From: Thalassovita sp.
Lineage (GTDB): Bacteria; Pseudomonadota; Alphaproteobacteria; Rhodobacterales; Rhodobacteraceae
Length of the DNA stretch: 64,000 nucleotides
NCBI GenBank assembly: GCA_017792425.1
Contig: CP051233.1
Span: forward strand, 3,322,481 to 3,386,480
Direction: 5' to 3'
Shown here one piece after another: positions 55,959 to 63,936 of this stretch; within the stretch, counting starts at the first letter, position 1; each line of letters starts with the position of its first letter. Both the position numbers and the translations under genes were made by a program. The notes beneath the pieces are model-generated. The model saw only the letters and a list, made by a program, of their open reading frames with translations, ran no database searches and was not told the DNA's origin.

Positions 55959-55974
55959 TGTCAATCTGGTGACA
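55959..55974. promoter_or_regulatory. Candidate Crp/Fnr-type site before the TPP-enzyme operon
   Basis: TGTCA-N6-TGACA, perfect arms in the 16-base geometry typical of Crp/Fnr-family sites, 65 bases upstream of the first gene of the operon and 31 bases after the Crp/Fnr gene. I found no second perfect copy in the other gaps of the island. Confidence 0.6.
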
Positions 55975-56038
55975 GTCTCGCACAGCGGACCCTGCAAGCT
56001 TTGCAAATGATCCGTTTACCAGACGAAAGGTCGCCAAC

Positions 56039-56566
56039 GTGGCTATTACAGACTATTCGGTGCCGGCATCGAAAGTGCACGCTATCCTGAAGGAAAAAGG
56101 TGTGAACGCCGTCACAACCGTTCCCGACTTCCTGCAATTCGCACTGCATGATCTTGTGCAGAACGACGCCGACATCACCTATGTGGAATGCGCCGCAGAA
56201 AACCAGGCGCTGACCACGGCAATGGGCATGTATATCGGCGGGATGGAGCCCATCGTGATGGTGCAGAACCAAGGCCTGCTGAATTGCCTGAACACGCTTC
56301 GTTCAGTCGGCATCGACGGCGCGATCCCGATTGTGATGTTCGTCGGCGCCTTCGGACGCGAAGTTTCGAACCTTGGCAAACCGTTGACAGAAAGTACCCG
56401 AGTCATGGTCAGCCGCACTCAACCCGTGACCGAGGGGTTGGGCCTGCCCTTCCACAATATCGAAACCCCCGACGACCTTCCCAAGATCGCCACCGCCTTC
56501 GACGAGGCCCGCGCCGCCAAGCGCGCTGCGGTGGTGCATTTCGGTTTCTATCCCGCCTGGTCCTGA
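56039..56566 (+). CDS. TPP-dependent decarboxylase, alpha (pyrimidine-domain) subunit, sulfopyruvate decarboxylase-like
   Basis: A 175-residue N-terminal half of a TPP enzyme, like ComD of sulfopyruvate decarboxylase or the N-half of phosphonopyruvate decarboxylase. The cofactor-activating Glu lies in YVECAAENQALTTAMGMY (Glu54 or Glu50). It starts with GTG after AAAGG. The beta half follows 11 bases later. In an island of sulfur-ester genes a sulfonated 2-oxo acid is attractive as substrate, but other 2-oxo acids fit. Confidence 0.8.
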   Translation: MAITDYSVPASKVHAILKEKGVNAVTTVPDFLQFALHDLVQNDADITYVECAAENQALTTAMGMYIGGMEPIVMVQNQGLLNCLNTLRSVGIDGAIPIVMFVGAFGREVSNLGKPLTESTRVMVSRTQPVTEGLGLPFHNIETPDDLPKIATAFDEARAAKRAAVVHFGFYPAWS

Positions 56567-56577
56567 GGAGAGCGCAG

Positions 56578-57174
56578 ATGAGCATGACCAACTATCAAGC
56601 CTGCGGCGTGATCCATCAGTTCCGTGGCGAAGCGCTGATCACCAACACGATGTCGGCGATGTTCGCTATATCGGCCGTTTCACCAAGCCCGCTGAATCTG
56701 GCATCGGTGCCGCTGATGGGGGGGGCGTCCTGCCTTGGCCTCGGCCTCGCTATCGCCCAGCCCGAGCGGCAAGTGATGGTGCTTGATGGCGATGCCAGCC
56801 TATTGTTGGAACTGGGATCGCTGGCGCAGATCGCAGATGTCGCACCTCCGAAATACATCCATTTCGTCTTTAACAACAATCTGCAGTTTAGCGGAGTGGC
56901 CAACCTCGACCGGCCAGGCCGAAAGCTTGACTTTTGTGCAATGGCTCTGGCCGCTGGTTATGCCAGCGCCCAACGGATCGAAACGCCCGAGGATCTAGCC
57001 GCTGCCATGCCCCTCCTGCTCGAAACTCGGGGGCCACACATGGTGGAACTGGTGATCAAGACGCCGCCGAAATTCACCCGTGCCACACCGCAGCCGGAAC
57101 TCCCCGAATTGCAATTCACCCGCATGGGCGCGGAATCGCGCGCCATGATGGAAGCCTTGGGAACAATACGATGA
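56578..57174 (+). CDS. TPP-dependent decarboxylase, beta (TPP-binding) subunit, sulfopyruvate decarboxylase-like
   Basis: A 198-residue C-terminal half of the TPP enzyme (ComE-like). The TPP/Mg motif begins GDASLLLELGSLAQIADV (residues 71-88) and ends with NNN (99-101). The usual GDG is GDA here, a mild deviation. GAGGAG lies 7 bases before the ATG. Its stop overlaps the ATG of the GMC oxidoreductase (ATGA), so the operon is tightly coupled. Confidence 0.82.
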   Translation: MSMTNYQACGVIHQFRGEALITNTMSAMFAISAVSPSPLNLASVPLMGGASCLGLGLAIAQPERQVMVLDGDASLLLELGSLAQIADVAPPKYIHFVFNNNLQFSGVANLDRPGRKLDFCAMALAAGYASAQRIETPEDLAAAMPLLLETRGPHMVELVIKTPPKFTRATPQPELPELQFTRMGAESRAMMEALGTIR

Positions 57175-58787
57175 AAACGGAATTCGACTATATCATCGTC
57201 GGCGCGGGAAGCGCAGGCTGCGTTCTGGCCAACCGCCTGTCGGAAAACGGCAAGTACGATGTCGCGCTGGTCGAGGCTGGCGGCTCGGACAAAAGCTTTT
57301 GGGTCAGCACACCTCTGGGAATAGGCAAGATTTGGCAGGATGCAAAATTTTCCTGGCAGTACTGGACCAACCCGGAAAAATCACTGGCCGAGCAAAAGGT
57401 GTTCTGGCCGCGCGGCGCGGTGTTGGGTGGGTCGTCCTCGATCAACGGCATGATCTTTGTGCGGGGCGAACCGAAACGATATGACGAATGGCGTGATGCG
57501 GGCAACAAGGGTTGGGGATGGGACGATTTGTATCCCTATTTCCAGCGGCTCGAGGACGCGCCCGCAGAGACCGACGACCCTACGCGCGGACGAGGCGGCC
57601 CGATGAAATGCTCTTATGGCGTTTATCGTGACCCGATCAGCCACAGTTTTCTAGAGGCCGCACAGGGCATCGGCATCCCGTTCAACCCCGACTATAACGG
57701 CCAGAAGGCCGATGGCGTCGGCTGGCTGCAGTTCACCATCAACAAGGGCAAGCGCCATTCCACAGCCAAGGGCTATCTCTACCCCGTGATGGGGCGGCCC
57801 AATTTGACGGTTTTGACCCATGCACCCTGCGAACAGGTACTGTTCGAGGGCAAACGCGCAAAAGGCATCCGCATCGCGCACGAGGGCATGACGCATGAAT
57901 TGAAGGCGCGGCGCGAGGTGATCCTCTCGGCCGGGCCGATCATCAGTCCCAAGATCTTGGAATTGTCGGGTATTGGCCAGCCCAAACTATTGAAGAAACA
58001 CGGCATCGACGTACTGCATGATTTGCCCGGCGTAGGCGAGAACCTGTTGGACCACCTGCACACGCGATTCAACTACCAGGTCAACAAGGCCGTAACACTG
58101 AACGACGTGTTGACCAGCAAGGTGAACAGCATCCTGGCCGGGATCAAGTATCTGACCACCGGCAAGGGTCTTCTGGCCACTTCGACGGTGACCGCCCACG
58201 CAATGACCCGCAGCCACGAGGCTGCACCTTATGCCGACCTGAAGCTTCAAATCGCGATGTATTCCGCTAAGGACCGCTATCTTGCCGAAGATGGCCCACC
58301 CACCGACACGTTCTCGGGCATCGGTCTGGGCCAGTTCCAAATCTATCCCGAAAGCCGGGGCTCGGTGCATGTAACCTCGGCAAACCCAGCCGATTTCCCC
58401 GAAATGAACGCCAATTACTTCTCGGCGCAGGGGGATATCCAGACCGCGCTTGCCGGCATGCGCAAGCTGCGCGAGATCGCACGCCACCCAGCCATGGCCC
58501 AGCATATCATCGACGAGACCGATCCCGGCTTCGATTTCGATAGCGACAACGAAATCATCGAGTTCATGAAGCGCACCGGCCAGACCTCATGGCATCCGAT
58601 CTCGTCCTGCCGGATGGGAGCGGGGTCGATGGATGTGGTCGATGACCGTCTCAGGGTCCACGGGATGGAAGGGCTGCGGGTGATCGACAGCTCGATCTTC
58701 CCGACCATGCCCGCCACAAACACCAACATCCCCACCATCGCCATTGCCGAGAAAGGCGCCACGATGGTTCTGGAAGACGCCCAGTAG
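57171..58787 (+). CDS. GMC family FAD-dependent alcohol dehydrogenase
   Basis: A 538-residue choline dehydrogenase-like flavoprotein. The FAD motif is VGAGSAGCVLANRL (about residues 10-23), the GMC signature PRGAVLGGSSSINGMIF (about 79), and the catalytic His lies in SWHPISSCRMG (about 477). It oxidises an alcohol to an aldehyde. The family includes alkanol, choline and isethionate dehydrogenases. It overlaps the preceding gene and is followed 11 bases later by an acyl-CoA ligase, which suggests an alcohol-to-acid-to-CoA route. Confidence 0.9.
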   Translation: MKTEFDYIIVGAGSAGCVLANRLSENGKYDVALVEAGGSDKSFWVSTPLGIGKIWQDAKFSWQYWTNPEKSLAEQKVFWPRGAVLGGSSSINGMIFVRGEPKRYDEWRDAGNKGWGWDDLYPYFQRLEDAPAETDDPTRGRGGPMKCSYGVYRDPISHSFLEAAQGIGIPFNPDYNGQKADGVGWLQFTINKGKRHSTAKGYLYPVMGRPNLTVLTHAPCEQVLFEGKRAKGIRIAHEGMTHELKARREVILSAGPIISPKILELSGIGQPKLLKKHGIDVLHDLPGVGENLLDHLHTRFNYQVNKAVTLNDVLTSKVNSILAGIKYLTTGKGLLATSTVTAHAMTRSHEAAPYADLKLQIAMYSAKDRYLAEDGPPTDTFSGIGLGQFQIYPESRGSVHVTSANPADFPEMNANYFSAQGDIQTALAGMRKLREIARHPAMAQHIIDETDPGFDFDSDNEIIEFMKRTGQTSWHPISSCRMGAGSMDVVDDRLRVHGMEGLRVIDSSIFPTMPATNTNIPTIAIAEKGATMVLEDAQ

Positions 58788-58798
58788 AGGACAGCAAC

Positions 58799-60421
58799 AT
58801 GGAACGAAACTGGCAGAAACACTATGGAACCATCCCCGCCGAAATCAACGCCAAGGGAACGGTTGTTGACCTTTTGGCAGAGGCGGTGGCGCAATGGGGT
58901 GACAAGCCCGCATTCAATTGCCTTTACACCGATCTGAGCTTCAACGAGGTCGATACACTCTCGCGCGATGTCGCAGCCTGGCTGCAAACAGAGATCGGCC
59001 TGAAGAAGGGCGACCGTGTCGCGGTGATGATGCCCAACCTGCTGGTGCATCCAGTGGTCAGCTTCGGCATCATCCGCGCCGGCGGCGTGCAGGTGAACGT
59101 CAACCCGCTCTATACCCCACGCGAACTGGCGCATCAGCTCAACGACAGCGGGGCGGATACCATCGTGATCTTCAACCAGGTCACACCCACCCTGGCGGCA
59201 GTGCTGGAACAGACCGGCGTCAAGACAGTCGTCACCACCGGTCTGTACGACCTCTGTGATCTTCAAGGCCCCAACCCGCCAGTGCACGAAGCAGTTGCCA
59301 AGCGCGCCGTACCCCTTCCGCAGGTGCTACTGGCCGGGCGCGACATGGCGTTTGAACCGCCTCTGATCACGCAAGACGACCTGATCTTCCTACAATATAC
59401 TGGCGGCACCACGGGCCTGTCGAAAGGCGCCAAACTGAGCCACGGCAACCTGATTTCGAACATCGCCAGTTTCGAGGCCTGGGTTGCAGGGGTGACAAGG
59501 CCGGGCGAAGAGGTGATCATCACCGCGTTACCGCTTTATCACATCTTTGCGCTGATGGTGAATTTCCTGTGCTATTTCAAACTCGGCGCGCGCAACATCC
59601 TGATCCCCAACCCGCGCGACATGCCCGCCTTCGTGAAGGAATGGAAGCGCTGGCGCGTCACTGCCTTCACCGGGGTCAATACGCTCTATAATGGCCTCCT
59701 CCACACACCCGGCTTCGAGACCTGCGATTTCTCGGGTTTTACTGTCACCTTTGGTGGCGGATCGGCGACGCAGCGTACAGTGTCGGAACGCTGGAAAAAG
59801 CTGACCGGGCTGCATATTACCGAAGGCTATGGCCTGTCAGAAACCGCGCCGATCGTCACCGCAAACCTGGTGACGGCGCCAGAGTTCACCGGCACCGTGG
59901 GCATTCCCTTTCCTTCAACCGACATCAAGCTCTTGTCAGACGATGACAGGGAACTCGGCATCGGCGAGGCCGGCGAAATCTGCCTGAAAGGTCCGCAGGT
60001 GATGTCGGATTACTGGGGCAAGGAAGACGAGCACAATCAGTACTTCACCCCCGACGGGTTCTTCCGCACCGGCGATATCGGTACGGTTGACGAAGAAGGC
60101 TTTGTACGCATCGTCGACCGCAAAAAGGATATGGTGATCGTATCGGGGTTCAACGTCTTTCCCAACGAGATCGAAGCCGTTCTCGCCGGGATGCCGGGCC
60201 TCGTTGAAAGCGCCTGCATCGGCATACCCGACGACAAGACCGGCGAAGCGGTCAAGGTGTTCTGCGTGCGCAAGGATGCTGATATCAGCATCGAGGACGT
60301 GATCGCCTTTTGCCGCGAAAACCTGACCGCCTATAAGGTGCCGAAGCTGGTCACTTTCGTCGATGAGTTACCGAAATCAACAGTCGGTAAAATCCTGCGT
60401 CGCGAATTGCGCGACGCGTGA
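58799..60421 (+). CDS. AMP-forming acyl-CoA ligase (FadD-like)
   Basis: A 540-residue ligase. P-loop YTGGTTGLSKGAK (about residues 198-210), EGYGLSETAP, hinge region RIVDRKKDMVIVSGFNVFPN, and the catalytic Lys near the C-terminus in KSTVGKILRRE. It resembles medium/long-chain acyl-CoA synthetases more than acetyl- or sulfoacetyl-CoA ligases, which hints that the operon handles a hydrophobic chain. It is last in the operon; no terminator is evident. Confidence 0.9.
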   Translation: MERNWQKHYGTIPAEINAKGTVVDLLAEAVAQWGDKPAFNCLYTDLSFNEVDTLSRDVAAWLQTEIGLKKGDRVAVMMPNLLVHPVVSFGIIRAGGVQVNVNPLYTPRELAHQLNDSGADTIVIFNQVTPTLAAVLEQTGVKTVVTTGLYDLCDLQGPNPPVHEAVAKRAVPLPQVLLAGRDMAFEPPLITQDDLIFLQYTGGTTGLSKGAKLSHGNLISNIASFEAWVAGVTRPGEEVIITALPLYHIFALMVNFLCYFKLGARNILIPNPRDMPAFVKEWKRWRVTAFTGVNTLYNGLLHTPGFETCDFSGFTVTFGGGSATQRTVSERWKKLTGLHITEGYGLSETAPIVTANLVTAPEFTGTVGIPFPSTDIKLLSDDDRELGIGEAGEICLKGPQVMSDYWGKEDEHNQYFTPDGFFRTGDIGTVDEEGFVRIVDRKKDMVIVSGFNVFPNEIEAVLAGMPGLVESACIGIPDDKTGEAVKVFCVRKDADISIEDVIAFCRENLTAYKVPKLVTFVDELPKSTVGKILRRELRDA

Positions 60422-60591
60422 CCCCGCCCGCAGCAAGGCGTTCCCGGATGATAGACAGGCCCAAGGAAAGACACGTGTAGGGTCGATCGGAATGAGATTC
60501 AGATCACATCGAAGGCCATGCGGCACCATCCCAGCGAATGGTCGATCAGTGTTCGAGTCAAACCACCCGAGAACGGGCACCAATCGTGTGA

Positions 60592-61301
60592 CCGACGTCT
60601 TTCCAAGAGACAAGCGGCGACCTGAACCTGATTGATCTGTTTCTGGTCCCGCTTCCCATACCTATAGCTGATAGCGCCAGGATTAATCTCCTGCGTTCCT
60701 TCGTGAACGCGGCAAGCGAAGAGGATTTTCGCCTCATGGTGGGCTGGCTCCTGGGATGCATGCGGCCCAATGGACCCTATCCGCTTCTGATCCTGACGGG
60801 TGAACAAGGCAGCGCCAAAAGCACGACCTCCAAAGTGCTGCTGGCCTTTGACAATCCCTCCAAGATCAAACCCGCGATGGCGGATCCGCTTTGCCGCTTG
60901 GCCACGGGAGGCGGCTTTGCCAAACGCAAACTCCACAGCGATGCGGATGAAGTGCTATTTGACGCCACCCGCCCCGTGATCCTCAACGGCATTCCCGACT
61001 TGGCGGACCTGTCAGACCGCGCGATAGCTCTGCACCTGCCGACGATCCGGGCAACAGAACGGACCTTTGAAAGCGACTTCTGGGCAAGGTTCGAAGAGGC
61101 ACAACCGCGTATCCTGGCGGTGCTTCTGGATGCCGCCTCACATGCCTTGGGGCGCTTGTCGCATGTCACACTCTCAGAGCACCCCAGAATTGCGGGCTTT
61201 GCCCGATGGGTGGCAGCGCTGCTTCGCGCACATGGCGTATCTGTCACCATGCGCGGGAAGGCAAGAACCGGCGGCGGGTCATCTACCTAGATAACTATTA
61301 G
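60592..61301 (+). pseudogene. Decayed primase/D5-type ATPase of a mobile element
   Basis: Remnant of a phage- or plasmid-type ATPase. The frame opens at 60592 without a start. Walker A GEQGSAKST (about 60805) is intact, but LAFDN follows almost at once where the family has about 35-40 more residues, so a block is deleted. Then come LCRLATGGGFAKRKLHSDAD and RPVILNGI, as expected. A second block is missing before ALLRAHGVSVTM. An extra CG near 61252 shifts the frame; the shifted frame gives REGKNRRRVIYLDNY and a stop at 61301. The 170 bases between the acyl-CoA ligase stop and this remnant hold nothing I can name. Confidence 0.7.
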
Positions 61302-61332
61302 GGGCAGAGGGTTTTCTAACTAATTACCTAGT

Positions 61333-61365
61333 AGGGCGCGGCAAGACGGCTGCGCCCTTTCTAAT
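61333..61365 (+). terminator. Terminator-like hairpin in the remnant region
   Basis: AGGGCGC-N12-GCGCCCT followed by TTCTAAT. It lies downstream of the decayed ATPase. A T-tract is weak, so function is uncertain. Confidence 0.35.
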
Positions 61366-61410
61366 ACTTGGTAATCTAGGGATGTGCGGAAAGCAAAACA
61401 CTCTCTCGAC

Positions 61411-61470
61411 TGCTGTCCGCCTGGCGTCCAGTCAACAGGGCTTGAAGGTGGGCGGACAGGGCGGACAGCA
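61411..61470. repeat. Inverted repeat with tandem 9-mers
   Basis: TGCTGTCCGCC at 61411-61421 is the exact complement of GGCGGACAGCA at 61460-61470. The right arm is preceded by a second GGCGGACAG (61451-61459), giving a tandem pair. Together with AT-rich TAC-CTAG repeats at 61284-61380 this resembles leftover mobile-element DNA. The 322-base gap 61291-61612 otherwise has no gene I can support. Confidence 0.5.
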
Positions 61471-61612
61471 AATTTAGTTAGCTTAGGCGAACCCCGAGCT
61501 ATCGGCCCAATGCAGACCTTTGAAAGCAGCGTAGCGAAAGCCAGCTTCGAGCCCAAGCCCGTCATCGACGCCAATCAGGGCTCACATCAGAAAACACTGA
61601 TTGTACTGATCG

Positions 61613-62548
61613 CTATCGGGTCTTTCGCTTTGCCACGCTCGAAAGCCCGACGCCTACCAAAACCAAAGCGACACCAGCCACGAAAAGTGGCCCCATCCGA
61701 TCGCCGAACATTGCGGACGAGGCGCCGATACCAAATACTGGCTGAAGAAACTGAACGCTTGCTGCCACCCGGGCAGGAACAGTGCGCAGCAGCCAAAGCC
61801 AAAGGAAGAGGCCTGCTGCTGATACAAGCAGACCCAGATAAAGCGCTGAAACGATTGCAGCGGTCGTGACGCTGAACGACGTTGCCGCGACTTCCAACAC
61901 CGTAAAGGGCAACAACGCGAAAAACCCTGCCAGCGTGCTCCAGATCACGACTGTAACGGTGCCGTGACGCGCGGCCAGTTCGACGCTCCAGACATAGTAA
62001 AACGCGATGGCCACTGCTGAGAGCAGGACCAGGGCGACACCGCTCAAGGTCGTTTGCGCAAGATCACCGGTGCTGTTTCCTTGGCCGAGAGCCACAAGCG
62101 CGACACCAGCGAAAGCCGCCATCAGACCGAACCGCTGCACAGGGTTGACGGACTGCCCCAGCCTCAGGGCCGCGAGGATGACGATGAAGACAGGTATCGT
62201 GGCCGAAACGATGGTGCTGACCGAGGCAGAAGCCCCTGCAATGCCGAAGGATTGCGCAAGATTGCCGATCCCGATCCCGACCACACCGAGCGCTGCGACA
62301 TGCGGCAGCGCGGTGAGAGATATCCGATGCCGCCCGATGGCAAAGAGAAACAGAAAAGGCACAGCGCAGGCAAACCGCAACGCAGTGAAGGCAATTGGCG
62401 GCATATCCATCAGCCCGAGTTTTGTGATCGGGATCGACAGCCCCCAAAGCACCGCAAGTAGAAGCATGCCACCGATGCTGACAGGCGACAGTCTGAACAC
62501 CAAGGGAACGAGGGGCGGGGCGGATGGTTCAGGTGCGGTGGTCGTCAT
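61613..62548 (-). CDS. EamA (DMT) family transporter
   Basis: A 311-residue drug/metabolite exporter with ten predicted helices in two EamA repeats. It begins after a Pro-rich cytoplasmic tail (EPSAPPLVPLVF) with MLLLAVLWGLSIPITKLGL, and the second repeat has SAVAIAFYYVWSVELAARHG. The ATG at 62548 is preferred; an in-frame start 12 codons earlier is possible. It is divergent from a LysR gene, a common pairing for regulated efflux. Confidence 0.87.
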   Translation of the reverse strand: MTTTAPEPSAPPLVPLVFRLSPVSIGGMLLLAVLWGLSIPITKLGLMDMPPIAFTALRFACAVPFLFLFAIGRHRISLTALPHVAALGVVGIGIGNLAQSFGIAGASASVSTIVSATIPVFIVILAALRLGQSVNPVQRFGLMAAFAGVALVALGQGNSTGDLAQTTLSGVALVLLSAVAIAFYYVWSVELAARHGTVTVVIWSTLAGFFALLPFTVLEVAATSFSVTTAAIVSALYLGLLVSAAGLFLWLWLLRTVPARVAASVQFLQPVFGIGASSAMFGDRMGPLFVAGVALVLVGVGLSSVAKRKTR

Positions 62549-62631
62549 GTTTGCTTCGCGAGTAAATGGTCGAGTTCCGATCAACTACTGAAGATGAACG
62601 CAACTGCTGACAAACGATTTGTTTGTTTGCT

Positions 62632-62654
62632 ATGATTGAAAATAAATCAATCAT
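62632..62654. promoter_or_regulatory. Candidate LysR operator between EamA and LysR genes
   Basis: ATGATTGA-N7-TCAATCAT, perfect 8-base arms. It contains a T-N11-A-type core in AT-rich DNA and ends 9 bases before the LysR start, touching the ribosome site. Autorepression of the LysR gene and control of the divergent exporter are both plausible. Confidence 0.6.
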
Positions 62655-62663
62655 GAGGTCACA

Positions 62664-63593
62664 TTGCACGTCCGACCGCCTCCGTTGCAAACCCTGCGCG
62701 CTTTCGAGGCTGCCGGCCGCCTTTTGAGCATGGCGCTGGCAGCGCAAGAGTTGAACGTTACCCCCGGCGCGATCAGCCGCCAAATCCAGACGCTTGAGGA
62801 CGATCTGGGCGTTGCCCTGTTTCACCGCATGACGCGACGCATCGCCCTGACTGAAGAAGGCGCGGCGATGCTCCAGGTAGTCAGCCGGGCATTGGCAGAG
62901 CTAACTCGGGAAGCCGAAAGGTTGCGTGCGCGAGACGACACGCCAAGGTTAACGATCAGCACCAGTGTTTCTTTTGCCAGCAAGTGGTTCTCGCAACGCC
63001 TTCACCGGTTGATGGCGCGGATGCCCGATGTTGATATCCGGCTCGAAGTGAGCGACGTGAATGTCGATCTGACCGATGGCCGGATCGATGTCGCCCTGCG
63101 TTATGGCTCCGGAAACTATCAAGGCACGATTACTGAAAAGATTCTCGACGAAACCATGAGCCCGGTCTGCTCTCCGCACTATCGCACACGCATGGGTGGA
63201 CTTGCGCACCCTGAAGACCTACTCCGCTGCACACTATTGAACGAAAGCCGCGTCCTGCACGACGACAGCACTTTGCCTAATTGGGAGCGGTGGTTCGCCG
63301 CCGCAGGTATTACCGGTATTCGCACCCGAGGGCCGACGCTCAGCCATGGCAGCCTAACAATAGATGCCGCGCTGCGAGGTGAGGGCGTTGCCCTTGGTCG
63401 CAGCGTGCTCGTTGCGGAGGATATCGCCGCTGGACGACTGGAGGAACTATTTCCAGAAATTTGCCTTCCGGCCGGGCGTAGTTACGATCTTGTTTGCATG
63501 CCGGGCAAAGTGAACGATCAAATGTTCAAAGTCCTGCGTAGCTGGCTCATGGAAGAAGTGGATGCATTCAACATGAACGCCAGTAATGATTGA
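62664..63593 (+). CDS. LysR family transcriptional regulator (GcvA-like)
   Basis: A 309-residue LysR protein with helix-turn-helix MALAAQELNVTPGAISRQIQ (about residues 23-42) and an effector domain with GRIDVALRYGSGNY. It begins at a TTG codon that follows GAGG by 5 bases; no better start exists that keeps the conserved PPLQTLRAFEAAGR segment. It is divergent from the EamA exporter it probably controls. The 226 bases between its stop and the tRNA gene show only the hairpin near 63780. Confidence 0.88.
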   Translation: MHVRPPPLQTLRAFEAAGRLLSMALAAQELNVTPGAISRQIQTLEDDLGVALFHRMTRRIALTEEGAAMLQVVSRALAELTREAERLRARDDTPRLTISTSVSFASKWFSQRLHRLMARMPDVDIRLEVSDVNVDLTDGRIDVALRYGSGNYQGTITEKILDETMSPVCSPHYRTRMGGLAHPEDLLRCTLLNESRVLHDDSTLPNWERWFAAAGITGIRTRGPTLSHGSLTIDAALRGEGVALGRSVLVAEDIAAGRLEELFPEICLPAGRSYDLVCMPGKVNDQMFKVLRSWLMEEVDAFNMNASND

Positions 63594-63778
63594 TCAGATC
63601 ATCGCCCTACCCTGATGCGACTAAATAGGAGTTTCACTCTGACCCGCGTATCAGACTTTGGCGCACTCCGCAGCGAATGACTGCTCTTTGCCCTCCTTGC
63701 GCCCCTAGTGTATGGCATTGCGTTGCGTTTTTGTTCGCTCAAATGTAGCACCGGGACTAACGCCACAAGTGCAAATAA

Positions 63779-63800
63779 CGCCCCGTGGGCGCTATTTTAT
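63779..63800. terminator. Hairpin near the end of the rrn operon
   Basis: CGCCC-CGT-GGGCG stem followed by CTATTTTATT on the plus strand and by TTATTTG on the minus strand. It is 29 bases beyond the tRNA-fMet 3' end, so on the minus strand it may end the rrn transcript. Confidence 0.45.
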
Positions 63801-63819
63801 TGATATCATGCGGTATTTT

Positions 63820-63896
<77 letters not shown>

Positions 63897-63936
63897 CTAA
63901 TTTCTACATCTTTATAGAGAGAATTGGTTATTTCTA

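Noticed and set aside
56188..57170. Alternative frames over the TPP subunits and an upstream extension of the GMC gene
   Set aside because: The two TPP subunits have proper motifs and ribosome sites; the GMC homology begins at the ATG at 57171.
61384..61869. Plus-strand frame of 161 codons
   Set aside because: It is basic and low in hydrophobic residues, partly antisense to EamA, with no ribosome site or domain.
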